Below are positions 33,180 to 44,638 of a stretch of DNA of 64,000 nucleotides, piece by piece (positions within the stretch are counted from its first letter, which is position 1; the number at the start of each line of letters is the position of its first letter). A program made the position numbers and the translations under genes. Under the pieces are notes generated by a model. It did no database searches and was not told where the DNA came from. It was given only the letters and a program-made list of their open reading frames with translations. The stretch comes from Anthonomus grandis grandis (lineage: Eukaryota > Arthropoda > Insecta > Coleoptera > Curculionidae). Location: assembly GCF_022605725.1 (NCBI RefSeq), contig NC_065556.1:6138001-6202000 (forward strand), written 5' to 3'.

Positions 33180-34271
33180 TTGAATTGAGAACCACTGTCT
33201 CTCTTTTGCCAGTAATGGATGGCACTGAAAATACATTAAAAATGTAAATTGATGGCATCGAGTTATACGACTCACTGCTGGAGGCTGACGCTAAAAAATA
33301 TTTAACCATTTATGTTCATAACACTAGATTAACAGCCAGTGCTAAAATACGCCTCCAGCAATATTACGATTCTAACCAGTTATTACTAAATGCTTTAGAA
33401 CTAAACTTCTTAATTAAAAAGTCTGCTTCGGCATTATCGGTCCAATTGAGTAATGTTCGGCAGAGTAGTAAATCTATCAAAGAATTTGGCAGGAAAATTA
33501 AAGATTTACTTCTTGATTTAACTTTTACTCAATCGGAGAATAATGACGCGGCTTTAGCTGTTTTAACTCCCATAAATGAAAAACAGTTAAAGAAAACTAC
33601 CTCATTTGTTAAAAATTTTATATTAAGATACGGAGTTCCCGAACAGGTAGTATCAGATCAGGGAACTGAGTTTTTAGCATCTGCTTTTAAGGCAACTTGT
33701 AAAATATTACAAATAGAGTGATTAAATTTAATTGCTTATCACCATTAGACCATAGGGTCCTTAGAAAATTCTTATAAAACACTAGGCGCGTATTTACGTA
33801 TGCCAATAGCGAAAAACTCGGAAAGTTAGAGTACTTGGGTACCTTTTTGGTGTTTTTTGTACAATAATAGTGTGAATAGCGAAACTCAATACACACCGTA
33901 TAAACTCGTTTTTGGCAAATCAACAAGGTTACCTTTAAATATTTTAAGTCGATCCGATATATAATTTCGATGATTATCCGATCGAATTAAAATATAGGCT
34001 ACAACAAGCATGGAAAGATGCTCAAAATAACTGGTAATATTGTCATCAAAAAATAGTAGGAAAAAGAAATATGATGTAAATACCAAATTGTTAGGTTAAT
34101 TATAAGAAATATGAAAAAGTGCTTCTAAGAAATAATTCACTTGCTAAAATGGACTCTATCTATAATGGACCGTATACAGTATTAAAAGAACAAGCGCCAA
34201 ATATTCTTTTCAATATTGATAGCAAATCAGTTTTAGTAGATAAAAATAGATTTAAGAAATATTGTAGTTAA
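33180..34271 (+). pseudogene. gag fused to integrase C-terminal part by deletion
   Basis: 33170-33560 is a helical Gag-type segment (LIKKSASALSVQLSNVRQS ... SIKEFGRKIKDLLLDLT) with an upstream stop at about 33245. At about 33560 the same frame passes without a break into integrase (FVKNFILRYGVPEQVVSDQGTEF, containing the second catalytic D). The third acidic motif would follow in SPYHHQTIGSLENSYK-like sequence after a stop at 33719. The C-terminal part ends GPYTVLKE ... VDKNRFKKYC at 34271. All of protease, reverse transcriptase and RNase H is missing. Confidence 0.8.
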
Positions 34272-34330
34272 AAAAAAATGTGTAACATTTATTTTTTTGC
34301 TTCCCCTGGATAATAATTATGTCCTACTTC

Positions 34331-34562
34331 TGTAATAAGTAGAACCCAATTATTATTTAGTGTTTAGTAAGTAAATCAGTCCAAAATATGTAGGTTAGTA
34401 TGTTGTTTTAGATTATCAATGCAACAGCAAATAAATTTATAAATTATGTTAATAATAATACATACGTCGTAGATTCTTCGTAGATTCTTAATCTAAACCG
34501 ATTGTGAGTTAAGGAGTATTCTAGAAGTGATATTAGTTAGTTGTAATTTTGACATCAATAGA
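34331..34562 (+). repeat. 3' LTR, truncated
   Basis: Matches the 5' LTR up to gacatcaata, where it changes abruptly into LINE sequence. Confidence 0.75.
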
Positions 34563-34564
34563 AT

Positions 34565-35200
34565 ACAAATGCCAAAACAATTATATAGTTTGTTCAGTTG
34601 GTTGTATGTTAACAAAGTATATTTAAATGCAGATAAGTTCCAATTTTGTATTTTTAATAAAAAATCGAAAATTAGTCAACAACAGAAAATTCAAAAGAAT
34701 GGGGAAAATTGTTTATGATGGCCAAATTCAGTACTTAAGCCTAAAATTAGAATGTAATTTAAATTCTCAAGCTTATGCGGAATATGTGCTAAAGTCCTCA
34801 AACAAGTTGACTTTATAACTCGAATAGGTAAAAATATATCTATGTACAGAAACTTAAACGTTACAATGATATAGCACTTCCACATTTCAAATTTAATACA
34901 GTATAGGATAAATCAATTAGAGAAGATACAGAATAGAGCCTTGAGATAGATATAAAGATTTATTGTCTATGAAGCAAAGGGTGATGTTCAATATATATCT
35001 GTTCATTTTTAAACGCCAAACGTGGTTTGTTACCCAGTTAGTTAATTAACTCGTAGATTAAAGTTCTTTAAATGTGTTCATAGTTATCAAACAAGAAATC
35101 GTACACATTTTATTTTGTCAGATCAACACAATTCAATTCAAATGCTTAACTCGTTTTTGCACAAAGGACTATATGAATTTGACAAGTAATTAATAATGAT
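34565..35200 (+). pseudogene. LINE reverse transcriptase C-terminal fragment
   Basis: Across shifting frames: WLYVNKVYLNADKFQFCIFN (about 34597), FNSLIQYRINQLEKIQNRALR-like sequence (about 34880-34950) and LTRRLKFFKCVHSYQTRNR (about 35045). This is the thumb and C-terminal region that follows the polymerase core in CR1/jockey-group LINEs. It ends with FLHKGLYEFDK at about 35180. It is probably the downstream half of the fragment at 31690-32114. Confidence 0.8.
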
Positions 35201-35229
35201 AAAGAACTGTGATAGCCTAAACCAAAATT

Positions 35230-36820
35230 CAAGTGGCTCCTGAGAAATCATTTTATTTTTGTATAAATTTATATATAGTATAGTAATTATACACTTTTTA
35301 TTTATAAATTTTATTAAGCAAATGTTGTTTAATTTTTATATTGTTTTGTAAAGCTTACTATTGTGTAGTTTTAAGTAAAGTTTGTGTAGTTTTAAGTTAT
35401 ATTTTTCCTTGCTTTACACTGTGTGTACTGCATATTTAAATATTTTGATGTTTATTGTAATAATACAAAAAAATTTTCTTGTATTTATACGTAGCTCTTA
35501 AAGCTTTTAAAGCATTTATTTAGCATTAGCTAAGTAAGCTAATATTTAAATAATAATAGTAAACTTAAGCTTAGTTTTATTAATAGAAATAATATTATTA
35601 ATGTTTCCTAAAGTAGTATTAAGATCGTAAAAAAAATTAAAAATACAAAAAATTTTAACTTTTTTTTCTAGTTCCTGTATAATACTTAACTACAAAAATT
35701 GTTAGTTAAACAAATTCTAATCAAAGTCTTTTATGCATACGAAGTATAAAAAGTTTCTTTTAATTTTTCGTGAATGGCCTTAATCAATAACTTCATTAAT
35801 TCCAGAGAAGAAGAAAACTTTTCGCGTTGATCCGAAACCCCTTAAATAATTTTGCCGGCGTGGATGGTTCAAAGTTAATTACGCTTTTCGAAAGTTTTTT
35901 AAAAGTGATTAAATTTAAATAATAATTATGAGGATGATTAAAAGCATCTAAGATTATAGTTCGAAAAAAATAAGTTAAAGTGAGGCTGCGGTTTTTCATC
36001 TATTATTAAAATTATTCATTATTAATTTTAAAAATTGTGATATTATTAAAAATGAGTTTAATTACAGTGGCATGCTGTTTTGCGATTTTTGCCAATGATC
36101 CTATGATCCTAATATGACATTAACAAATATGTATTACAAATATAGCTAGGAGGCAAAATCAGATGACCTAAGTTACTAAAACGTAACTTCAAAAATACTC
36201 ATCATATAGCAATATATTTTTATTCCTTTGATGTTGGGAGATTTATTTGAGTATTATTTAAGGGTACGTGACAGTTGTTTATTCTTCCTGGTATTAACGA
36301 AATGAATATTCGTCACCAAATTCCTATTTTTATAAACATGTAAGGAAAATTTAAAATTGTATAGGTCTGTTAAGCTTAAGATATTAAATTTTCGAAAATA
36401 TTTTCTATATACGATGTTTGCTTATTTATTCGTGCAATGCACATAGTAATTCTCTTTTGTATAAGAAATTTTTATAAAATATTGAGTTATCCTCAAAAAA
36501 AAACTCGATAAATAGATTTAACTTGAGCACAATAAATGATAATTATTTGTCAAACGGGTAAAATGTTTCTAAAATTTAAAATAGTATAAGAAGAAACTCT
36601 ATCTAAATATTACGTTATCACAGTGCTTTTTCCATATTAAGCATGAATTAACATATATTCTTAAAAAGTTTATACTACAAATTCCACAATTTCTATCGTT
36701 GCCATTTGCACCTATTTTCATAAGCACACATCTTCTTTGTCAAGTATAAAACCTAATGCACTGCGTCTTTAAAGTATTTAGGTCTAAAATATTGCAACAA
36801 AACCAATTATTTAGATGAGC
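35230..36820. other. AT-rich stretch, nothing recognised
   Basis: No coding sequence, tandem repeat or terminus could be supported. Confidence 0.4.
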
Positions 36821-36824
36821 TCAT

Positions 36825-37240
36825 GTTTCGTTAATTTCTTTCATAAGCATATTATCTGATTCATTTCATATTAATATAAATATATCGTCCGCAAAAGATG
36901 TTACAAGCGTAATAGGAACAACATTCATCAATACATTTACATAAAACAAAAAAAGAATCGGGCCTAGCACGGAGCCCTGCAGAACACCCATATCTGAATG
37001 AATAGTTTCCGATCTGACTTGGCTTTTACTGTTAATACGCGCAGAATAATAAAAACATATTGTTGCCTGGCAGTTATAGGCACATAACCATAATTATGCA
37101 ATTTGTTCAACAATGTTTATTGAGCCACACAATCGAAAGCCTTACTAAGGTCACAAAATACCCCAACAGGACTCTCACTTGAATCAATAAACTCTACAAG
37201 TTTCTTATACAGGCTGTTCCTCGAGGTAAGAGACATAATT
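36825..37240 (-). pseudogene. LINE reverse transcriptase fragment
   Basis: The minus strand reads SLTSRNSLYKKLVEFIDS, GVFCDLSKAFDCV (about 37165), LLNKLHNYGY, GVLQGSVLGPILFLFYVN (about 36985) and SFADDIFIL (about 36895). These are the palm motifs with FADD. Single stops interrupt it. The fragment is cut at both ends, with Harbinger 2 starting 75 bp to the right. Confidence 0.85.
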
Positions 37241-37452
37241 TCACTACCATGTGTTCTTTACGTGAATTCGAGTCGAAAATGTCTTATGGACATCGGTCCG
37301 CAAATGCTTCCTAAGGCCCAGCGCCCACAGAAGTGGTATTGGCTTATGGCGTGGCAGTGGTGTGGCACCGACGTGGCAGCGGCCTGGCGTTTTGACGCCT
37401 ACTAAAGTGGCACAGAAACAGCACACAAAATGCAAATTTAGTCATTACTACA

Positions 37453-37739
37453 ATGTCGTCTTCAGAGGACGAAAATGTTCTTGCTTTAGTGCATTTAAAT
37501 AATATTCAAAGAAGACGATATTAGGTACATCCTTTATGGAAAAAGAAAAACAAAAAATATGGCAGCTTTAATGTATTTAAAGAGCTAAATCAGTATCCAG
37601 AACGGTTTCAGTCTTTTTATCGAATGTCTAAAGACTGTTTTACTCGGCTACTAAACATAATAAAACCAAAAATAACTAAAAAGAATACAAACTGGAGAAA
37701 TTGTGTTAGTGCAGAAGAGCGATTATTAATAACTCTTAG
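37453..37739 (+). pseudogene. Harbinger 2 transposase, exon 1 (one stop)
   Basis: The ATG at 37453 gives MSSSEDENVLALVHLNNIQ. A TAG at 37522 breaks it where related elements have Trp (RRY-W-VHPL). It then runs open through KNKKYGSFNVFKELNQYPERF and AEERLLITL to a GTAAGT donor at 37740. Joined to exon 2 the codon across the junction becomes Arg (AG|A), giving TLRYFATGSSF, the conserved passage of PIF transposases. Confidence 0.85.
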
Positions 37740-38705
37740 GTAAGTAATTAAATAATAACTGTAGAATACACTAAAAAAACATTATAAAATTCATGAATAA
37801 ATTTTATTATGAAATTTATGAATATGAACACATAAAGACAAACATAAAAACTAGTCATATGAATACCCTTGAGGCTGCTGATTCAAAAAACTAGTAGTAT
37901 ATTCAAAATCGGTTCCATGTAATGTTTGTAGTGTATGGTATGTTCGACTTCTATTTTCGTTTGCTGGTTGATTTGACGTTGTGATATTAACCGGAGAATA
38001 AACTTGTATATTGGAAGGGTTTGAGGAAGATTCGCTAAGCGGTGAAATCATTTGCTGAACATTAGAATTTGATGTCTGATTTTCTTCTAAAATTTCTCCA
38101 GCCAAGTTCAAAATGCCAATTTTAAATTTTCTTTTTTGAAAATCAGTCATTTTTTTCATGTCCGGTAGCATACTTATCAGGACATTCAGTTTTTTCAGGA
38201 CATTCTTGTAATTTAGTTTGTTTCTTTTGAAAATATTCAAAAGCACTTGAATTGACTTCTTGCAAAGTAGGGTATTTTTTTGTTTCTTTCTTCTTTTTTG
38301 GTACGTGCACAGCTTCTGAACTACTTTTTTCCCCATATTCATTGGTGTCACTTAAAGGCGCCTCTAATTCACTGTCAGACTTGCTCGAATCAATTTCATT
38401 TGCGATACTTTCTTCTTGAATCATTTTCGTATTCCCCAATGATTTTCTTGATTTTGTGAATGCTTGTAAAAAATGTAAATTTTCAGCTAAATAGTAGGGT
38501 TTGATTGGTTTTGCTGAGGATCCCGACGGAACTTTTTTATTTAAATATTTTGTAAAACTTCCCCGGATATTTTTCCATCTATCCTTGCAATCATTTACTA
38601 AAACAAAAAAAAAAAGTTTTATATGCTGCTGGTTTATGTAAAAAAAAAGTCAAAAACATATTCTGGAAACTTTTTTTTAACAGTTTTTCCTTTGTGTCGT
38701 TTCAG
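37740..38705 (+). other. Harbinger 2 transposase intron (holds MADF exon 2 on the other strand)
   Basis: GTAAGT at the start and a pyrimidine-rich run ending TTTCAG at 38700-38705. The antisense MADF exon (38597-37851) lies completely inside it. Confidence 0.8.
37851..38597 (-). pseudogene. MADF gene of Harbinger 2, exon 2 (one frameshift)
   Basis: The exon follows TTTTAG at about 38604-38598 and completes the MADF domain: VNDCKDRWKNIRGSFTKYLNK. A long acidic and Lys-rich linker follows. Near 38150-38140 the reading shifts. Before it the frame reads ECPDKY, and after it the other frame reads LPDMKKMTDFQKRKFKIGIL, which resembles the BESS-type motif after MADF. The C-terminal tail is Ser/Asn/Gln-rich and ends at 37851. 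The first exon is at about 39851-39698. Confidence 0.8.
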
Positions 38706-39591
38706 ATACTTTGCCACGGGCTCATCTTTTAAGTCCTTACAATTTTATTTTTTAAGGGGACATACAACAATACGAAAAATTGTTTATCACACAGCTAAGA
38801 TGTTATGGAAAACTCTACAGCCACAGTTTTTACCAAAACCGACTAATGAAAAATGGTTGGATATCGCTGAACGCTTTTATAGTCTATGGAATTTACCTAA
38901 TTGTATTGGGAGCATTGACGGCAAGCACATTAGGATAAAAGCACCCCCAAATTCAGGATCTGCATTCCACAACTATAAAGGTTTTTTTTCTATAGTGCTG
39001 TTAGCTGTTGTCGACGCAGATGGCTTAATTATTTCTGTAGATGTGGGTGAATATGGCCGCAACAGCGATGGGCGTGCGTTAAAAGAAAGTAAATTTGGAA
39101 AGTGTCTGGTTCGAGGAGAACTTAATATACCAGATCCAACTCCTCTACCTGGTGAAGATGTAAATATTGGTTTTCCCTACTACTTTGTAGGTGACGAAGC
39201 ATTTCCGCTCAGAAGCGATCTTATGAAACCATTTGCCCGCAATCAACTTACCAATGAAAGGAGAATGTATAATTACAGAATTTCTCGGGGACGCAAATCA
39301 GTGGAATGCTGCTTTGGTATGTTAAGTACTAAATTTGGAATATTGCAAACGCCCATCTGTATGAAAACGAAAAGGATTGATATAATAATCCTAGCAATAT
39401 GTGCTTTACATAATTTTATTCGTATTAACGATGAAATTTTTTCCACACCTAAACAACCAAACAATATTCAGCACATACCTGTTCAGGATTTGCAAATACA
39501 AAGAAACACTCCACAAAATTTAAGAAATCGGCTTTGTAACTACTTTTGTAAGATTTCTCCCATTCCAAACCAAGGATATTACAGATTTTAA
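38706..39591 (+). CDS. Harbinger 2 transposase, exon 2 (intact DDE domain)
   Basis: 295 codons open from the TTTCAG acceptor to TAA at 39589-39591. After YFATGSSFKSLQFYF comes a helical part, then the DDE_4 core: SIDGKHIRIK (first D, about 38920), SVDVGEYGRNSDG (a conserved support motif), VGDEAFPL (second D, about 39190) and KSVECCFG (E, about 39300). ALHNFIRIND closes the fold. No stop or frameshift interrupts it. The protein would still fail because exon 1 has a TAG. It lies entirely inside the intron of the antisense MADF gene. Confidence 0.92.
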
Positions 39592-39697
39592 TAACTATTT
39601 TTTATTAGGTATTACAATACCATGTTACCTCTACTACATTTTTTGAGTTGTAACTATAACCTTACTTATTATAATAAATTATTGGATTAAAAATTAC

Positions 39698-39851
39698 CTG
39701 TTTCCTTAATTGTTTTCGAGATTTCATTCCAGGCAGCATCTTGTGCAGTTCTGTTGCAATAATCAGGTCGATTATAATCATATAAACATGGTTTTGATTC
39801 AACTAATTCGACAAAGCGAACATTAAATTCAAAATCATCCCGCATTTTCAT
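39698..39851 (-). CDS. MADF gene of Harbinger 2, exon 1
   Basis: The likely start is ATG at 39851 (MKMRDDFEFN); an in-frame ATG also exists at 39944 but the extra 31 residues do not look like domain sequence. FNVRFVELVESKPCLYDY ... AAWNEISKTIKET is the first two-thirds of a MADF domain. The exon ends CAG before a GTAAT donor at 39697. The junction codon G|TA gives Val, leading into NDCKDRWKNIRG of exon 2 at 38597. The intron (39697-38598) contains transposase exon 2. Confidence 0.82.
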
Positions 39852-40066
39852 GTCAAAACTATGAAAACATTCAAAACAACGAACGAGATCGGACTGGCAT
39901 GCCGCTTTCCATGCACCACTAGTGGTTACAATATGGCGTGCCATTTCTGCACCGCTACCACGCCATCTCAGTGTGCGTTGCTTAATTCATTTACATTATC
40001 TTTCTATTGCCACTCGCCAGAACCACGCCGCTGCCAGACTTCCGCCACTTCTGTAGGCGCTGGGCC

Positions 40067-40319
40067 TTACCATCATATGATTTTGTAAATTTAATAGAGA
40101 ATCTCTAGTATGACGTTCTATCAACACTATAAGTAGACGGAGTGCCATAGATATTTTTTTTCCTTTGTTGCCATAGATACTTCTTTCGTTTATTATTTTG
40201 TTACAGTCAAATTAGTCTCACGTTAGTTTTTACAAATAAAGAATACCCAAACGTGCTGTTAGTATATGACAGTATAGTATATACACTTTTTAATTAACTG
40301 AAGGCAACAGGATCATTTT
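40067..40319. other. Unrecognised sequence
   Basis: Short stretch between Harbinger 2 and a mariner relic; no feature seen. Confidence 0.3.
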
Positions 40320-41260
40320 CGAATGCTTTTCTCATAGGTGCATTAGCAGCTGCTCAAGATGTAATACTAGATAGTGTTAAACGGTCACCATCAAGAAGTG
40401 TTCACAGAATATCACGTTGGACTGGTTTTACCTAATTGGCTATATGGAGAACAATGTATAACTTTAACTTTGGTTTGTACCAATTTCATGTGCAACCAGT
40501 CCAAGCTCTGCAGCTCACTGATCTGGGCCCTCGTATGCAGTTCTGCAATTGGATTATTGAACGTCGTAATTTGGTTAATAATAATTTGTTTACCGATGAG
40601 GGTATATTCACCCGAGACGGTCTCACATTATTGCCACCTTGAAAATCCCTATGTAGCAACCAGAATTTCCAAATTCCGTTTTTCGGTGAATATTTGGTGT
40701 GGTTCATAAAGAGATCAGTTAGTCGGCCCTTATATATTCGATGGTCGATTGACATCTGCAATTTACTTTGCTGGAAATTCAAAGAAGACAACAAATGTGG
40801 TTACACGATGATGTTGCTCCGCCTCACAGTAGTAGAAATGCGACTGAATATTTAAATTTTAAATAACACTATTTTTTTTATCTTGAATTCGACGCAGAGG
40901 CACAGTGACACAAACTGCTTCTTCCCGCTCACCAAATCAGATCATTTGGATTACCACATTACTTGAGGGTCTTTTGATAATTTTGGGGACATATGAAGGC
41001 TTAGAGACTTAAAGACTTTGCAGAAAAATTACATACCAGGACTGAATAGCTTCGCAAAATTAGTAATATCGCTAACGACTTAAGTAATAACCACCGAGTT
41101 TTTGAGAAAGCTCAGACACATAATTAAAGGTCTAGAATATGGTTACAATATACGAGAATGTCGACACTTTTGTGAACAAATCATTGTGAACAGTTATTTT
41201 ATCAGTACATAATTTTTTTGTTAAATAAGATTATTTGTCGGCATTATATTGTAGTTTTCG
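40320..41260 (+). pseudogene. Mariner-type transposase relic
   Basis: Fragments in order: PSRSVHRIS (about 40388), FHVQPVQALQLTDLGPRMQF (about 40485), LFTDEGIFTRDG (first D, about 40590), FRFSVNIWCG, LVGPYIFDGRLT-like (about 40725) and LHDDVAPPHSSRNATEYL (second D, about 40800). Highly degraded sequence to about 41260 may hold the third motif. No terminal repeats were fixed. Related in style to the mariner at 4481 and the one at 45726. Confidence 0.75.
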
Positions 41261-41299
41261 GCACGGCAACACTATTTAATAAAAAAAAAACATACTTTT

Positions 41300-41714
41300 A
41301 TAAGAAAGTATTTGCGGACTCGTATTCGTAGGACATTTTTGTACCAAAATGTCTCAACTCTTTTTGACTCAAATTTACCTAAAAAACACGTAGTGAAATT
41401 GTTTTCTTTACCTCGCGGGACTTTAGCTTTAGCTCACAGCGGTCGATATTTCAAATATCGCACCAAAACCTATAAATTTCGTAGCTATCGATCAGAATGA
41501 AATTCATTGTATTCTGTTGAAGATGCGTTACTGTCGAGAAATTCAAAAGGGTTATATTATTCATTAGTTTCGAGCAGGTACCCGCTTAAAAACAAACGTT
41601 ACGCCAAACATGCTCAACGCTGCAAAGTGGTCTTATTAAAATTTTACTATTCAATGGAGAATTAGTTAATGAGCTCCACCTAAAGACTTGTCTAGAATTA
41701 AATAGCGTTGAGAT
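41300..41714. other. Unrecognised sequence
   Basis: A 62-codon basic open frame at 41312-41500 has no family I recognise. Confidence 0.25.
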
Positions 41715-41988
41715 TAAGGCTAGGCGCGCGATTATTTAGTCGCTTAGTCGCAAAAATGAAACAAAGTTTTATTAATACAAATGCGCGCATATGCGACTAA
41801 ATAATCGCCGCGATTAAAAAGATGCGACCAGTTCTATTTCTAACGCGACGCGATTATCGCAAAGCAAAATAAGTCGCATGAAGAGAAATGAACGTGCGCG
41901 CACGCGACTATTTAGTAGCAATTCAGTGTTCAACGACTGTGCCACGCCGATTCATTGCATATTATCGTTCTTAGCTGCCGCTTATAAA

Positions 41989-42208
41989 ATGTTTACGAAT
42001 GACGAATTGTCCGCCAGGGATGACCGTTCAGATACTTTCCTGGACACAGAAAGAATAATTACCGAGGTGGAAAAAGGACCTGCTCTTTACAACAAGCAAT
42101 TGAAAGAGTATAGTGACCGAAATTTGAAAGAAAAGCTGTAAGGCGAAGTTTGTATGAACGTAATATGCAATTGGATGGAAATTTCTGCAACGGAGAAACA
42201 AAAGAAAG
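41989..42208 (+). pseudogene. MADF gene of Harbinger 3, exon 1 (one frameshift)
   Basis: The ATG at 41989 (MFTNDELSARDD) leads into FLDTERIITEVEKGPALYNK, the first MADF helix. A one-base problem near 42138 makes a stop (KEKL*); the shifted frame continues WGEV-like and NWMEISATEKQKK and meets a GTATTT donor at 42209. Confidence 0.75.
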
Positions 42209-42267
42209 GTATTTTCATACTGCTTATATGTTATAATTAATTCTTAACTATTATAAAATGATAAAGT

Positions 42268-43157
42268 TTAAATTTTAACATATTGCCACGGTATTGAGCC
42301 TTGGGGGGATATAAAGTAATTTGCAAAATAATCCCGAATTTCAAGACCACGCCTAATAGCCCGTGTCCCAATCGAATGACAGCTTTGCATAAGTGAATCG
42401 TATAAGTCTTCTTCAACCCGTATACCATCCTTTTTCCGCACGAAATTATGCAAAACACAACATACTTTGATAATATGGTCAGCAAATTCGGTGGCCACAT
42501 CCATAGGCCGATGTAAAATTCGCCATTTGTTGACTAAAATCCCAAATATACATTCAACCATTCGACGAGCGCGAGTCAATCTGTAACTATATACTCGTTG
42601 TTTCATTGTTAGGTTTCTTCGCGGATAAGGCCGTAAAACATGTTCTGACAGTGCGAATGCCTCATCTCCTACAAGAACGTATGGCATAACTTGTCCAACT
42701 TCATCATGAGGTAGTGTTTGTAGATTTGGAACATTTAATTTCTTATTATGTAGGCTCTTGCCGAAATTAGAATTTCTGAATACATTAGAATCACTACCGG
42801 CACCATATGCCCCTACATCTATCGCAATGAAACAATAGTTGGCGTCAACTACACCCAGAAGAATTGTCGAGAAATAATTTTTATAGTTATAAAACTCTGT
42901 GCCGGTCTTACCAGGTTTCTTTAATCGTATGTTTTTCCCGTCCACAGCTCTAATACAATTTGGAAAATCAGTTGTATTATAAAACTTTGTGGCAATATTC
43001 ACCCAGTTCTCTTCGAAAACATCTAGCATAAAGTCTGGTTATAAACATATCCAAAATTGTTCACAGGTGTCCTTAACAATTTCTCTGATTGTAGTAGTTT
43101 CTAGTAGGTATTGGAAGTGTAAATAATGGAAACTATTACTAGTGGCAAGATATCTGG
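42268..43157 (-). CDS. Harbinger 3 transposase, exon 2 (DDE domain)
   Basis: Exon 2 begins after a TTCCAG acceptor with ATATCTTGCC (RYLATSNSF). A stop at about 43040 separates this from the main frame, which is open from 43029 to the TAG/TAA at 42268. Core motifs: AVDGKNIRLK (first D, about 42950), AIDVGAYGAGSDS, VGDEAFALSEH (second D, about 42670), RRMVECIFG (E, about 42560) and VLHNFVRKKDG. The 253 codons of the catalytic part are unbroken. It lies inside the intron of the plus-strand MADF gene. Confidence 0.88.
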
Positions 43158-43301
43158 AACAAAAATTGTATCAATAAAGTGATAATAATAATTACTTGCT
43201 TGTTCGAATTTAACAATGCTGGTATAAAAATATATGATACAGGGTGTTTAACGACGAGTTTTCATGGTTTATACTTGTGACACCGTGTAGTATTATTAGG
43301 T

Positions 43302-43303
<2 letters not shown>

Positions 43304-43393
<90 letters not shown>
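43304..43393. repeat. (TA)n microsatellite, first block
   Basis: About 45 TA units without interruption, between two direct copies of the MITE left end. Confidence 0.95.
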
Positions 43394-43398
<5 letters not shown>

Positions 43399-43495
43399 CG
43401 AATTTAACAATGCTGGTATAAAAATATATGATACAGGGTGTTTAACGACGAGTTTTCATGGTTTATACTTGGGACACCGTGTAGTATTATTAGGT

Positions 43496-43497
<2 letters not shown>

Positions 43498-43562
<65 letters not shown>
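43498..43562. repeat. (TA)n microsatellite, second block
   Basis: About 32 TA units following the second copy of the MITE left end. Confidence 0.95.
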
Positions 43563-43565
<3 letters not shown>

Positions 43566-43820
43566 GTTTTTGAGGATGCTCTTTCCTTCTAAAATATTTT
43601 GAAGATGGCGCCACTTTCGCTTATACCAGAAATAGATCTCTACTCGCTTATTTTAAATAGAACACCCAGTATATTTATTTTTTTTAGATTTCATGCAAAA
43701 TTTCAAGAATACTAAGGTATCACATATATTTAAGCTAATATATACTACACGGTGTCCCAAATATAAATCGCGAAAACTTTTCGTGAGACACCCTGTATAT
43801 TGCTTGGTTTCATATTGCAG

Positions 43821-44501
43821 GAAAAGAAATACAAAAAAGGTGGAAGAATCTGAAGGATTGCTTTGCAAGGGAACAGGCAACTCAACGAAAAGTGAAGAGT
43901 GGTGAACCTGCAAAAAAAAATAAAATACATATATTTCGATTTGTTATTATTTTTGCTTCTTTCCATGAATGGTCGTCCCACAAGTAGTAACACTGCATTT
44001 ATAGAAAATTCTAATGATAATATCTAAGAAAAACAGGACACACTGCCCACTCAACGTCTTACTTTGCAAGACAATGAAGATCGACTGAACACTACAACTC
44101 GACGTCCTAAGAAAACAAGACAAAATATAACGTCGTACGAGAGCACTCTATTAAGCATCCTTCAGCAAAAAACAAACGAAGATATTGACGTTAATAAGCA
44201 ATTTGCTTAAATGATTATCATGGGGCTAAAAAAACTGAACGACGAACAAAAACATTACGCTAAAACAGAGATCTTAAATGTAATGAAATATGCCAAGAAT
44301 TACTATGCTCCGCCAGTTATTCACTATCCTGACATAAATCGTAGAGATAGCTCCCAACCGCCTTCACACGTACTTCCATTGCCACATTTTCAGCCACCGG
44401 GACACCTACAAACTATTTCGCAGTCACATCCACAAACCACCGTTTCACAAAATTCAGAATATTTTACGAGGAATTCCTACAGCAGGTTCCTCCTCATGTA
44501 A
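43821..44501 (+). pseudogene. MADF gene of Harbinger 3, exon 2 (frameshifted)
   Basis: TTGCAG at 43815-43820 precedes the exon, which completes MADF with IQKRWKNLKDCFAREQ. An A-run near 43912 shifts the frame. The later frame holds DTLPTQRLTLQDNE and, at 44190-44290, VNKQFA followed after another break by KKLNDEQKHYAKTEILNVM, a BESS-like motif. The Pro/Ser/Gln-rich tail ends near 44501. It lies inside the transposase intron (43158-44638). Confidence 0.75.
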
Positions 44502-44638
44502 CTATTCTACCGTATCATCACCTGCGTCCTCTGATTATAACAGTGATTTGTTTGACATGTTGACATGTTTGACATGAACCAATAACACAAAATTATTTGG
44601 AAATAAAATTATTTGAAAAAAGGTGTATACTTACTTAC

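Larger units (their letters stand above)
32115..34562 (+). mobile_element. Gypsy-type LTR element with large internal deletion
   Basis: Direct repeats at 32115-32353 and 34331-34562 both start TGTAATAAGT and share the block ttctagaagtgatattagtt. The 3' copy lacks its last 20-30 bp. tggcgatcctgccagt at 32360, a few bases after the first repeat, fits a primer binding site. The interior is gag joined in frame to the integrase end, about 2 kb instead of 4-5 kb. It is inserted in a LINE fragment that resumes at 34565. Confidence 0.8.
37315..40066. mobile_element. PIF/Harbinger element 2, best preserved
   Basis: 2,752 bp with inverted ends GGCCCAGCGCCCACAGAAGTG and GGCCCAGCGCCTACAGAAGTG. The flanks are TAA on the left and TTA on the right, compatible with a TWA target that has since changed by one base. 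The ends are GC-rich with repeated tggcgtggcag-like motifs just inside. Transposase is on the plus strand (exons 37453-37739 and 38706-39591) and the MADF gene on the minus strand (exons about 39851-39698 and 38597-37851). Confidence 0.93.
43240..43795. mobile_element. Mariner-type MITE with expanded (TA)n and a duplicated left end
   Basis: Ends CAGGGTGTTTAACG and (reverse) CAGGGTGTCTCACG with TA on both sides. The inverted arms extend about 60 bp to the common acaccgtgtagt. The left arm together with a TA run is duplicated: 43200-43393 and 43394-43561. No coding capacity. Confidence 0.8.

Noticed and set aside
43210..43498. (IY)n polypeptides from open frames at 43210-43498
   Set aside because: Translation of the TA microsatellite.
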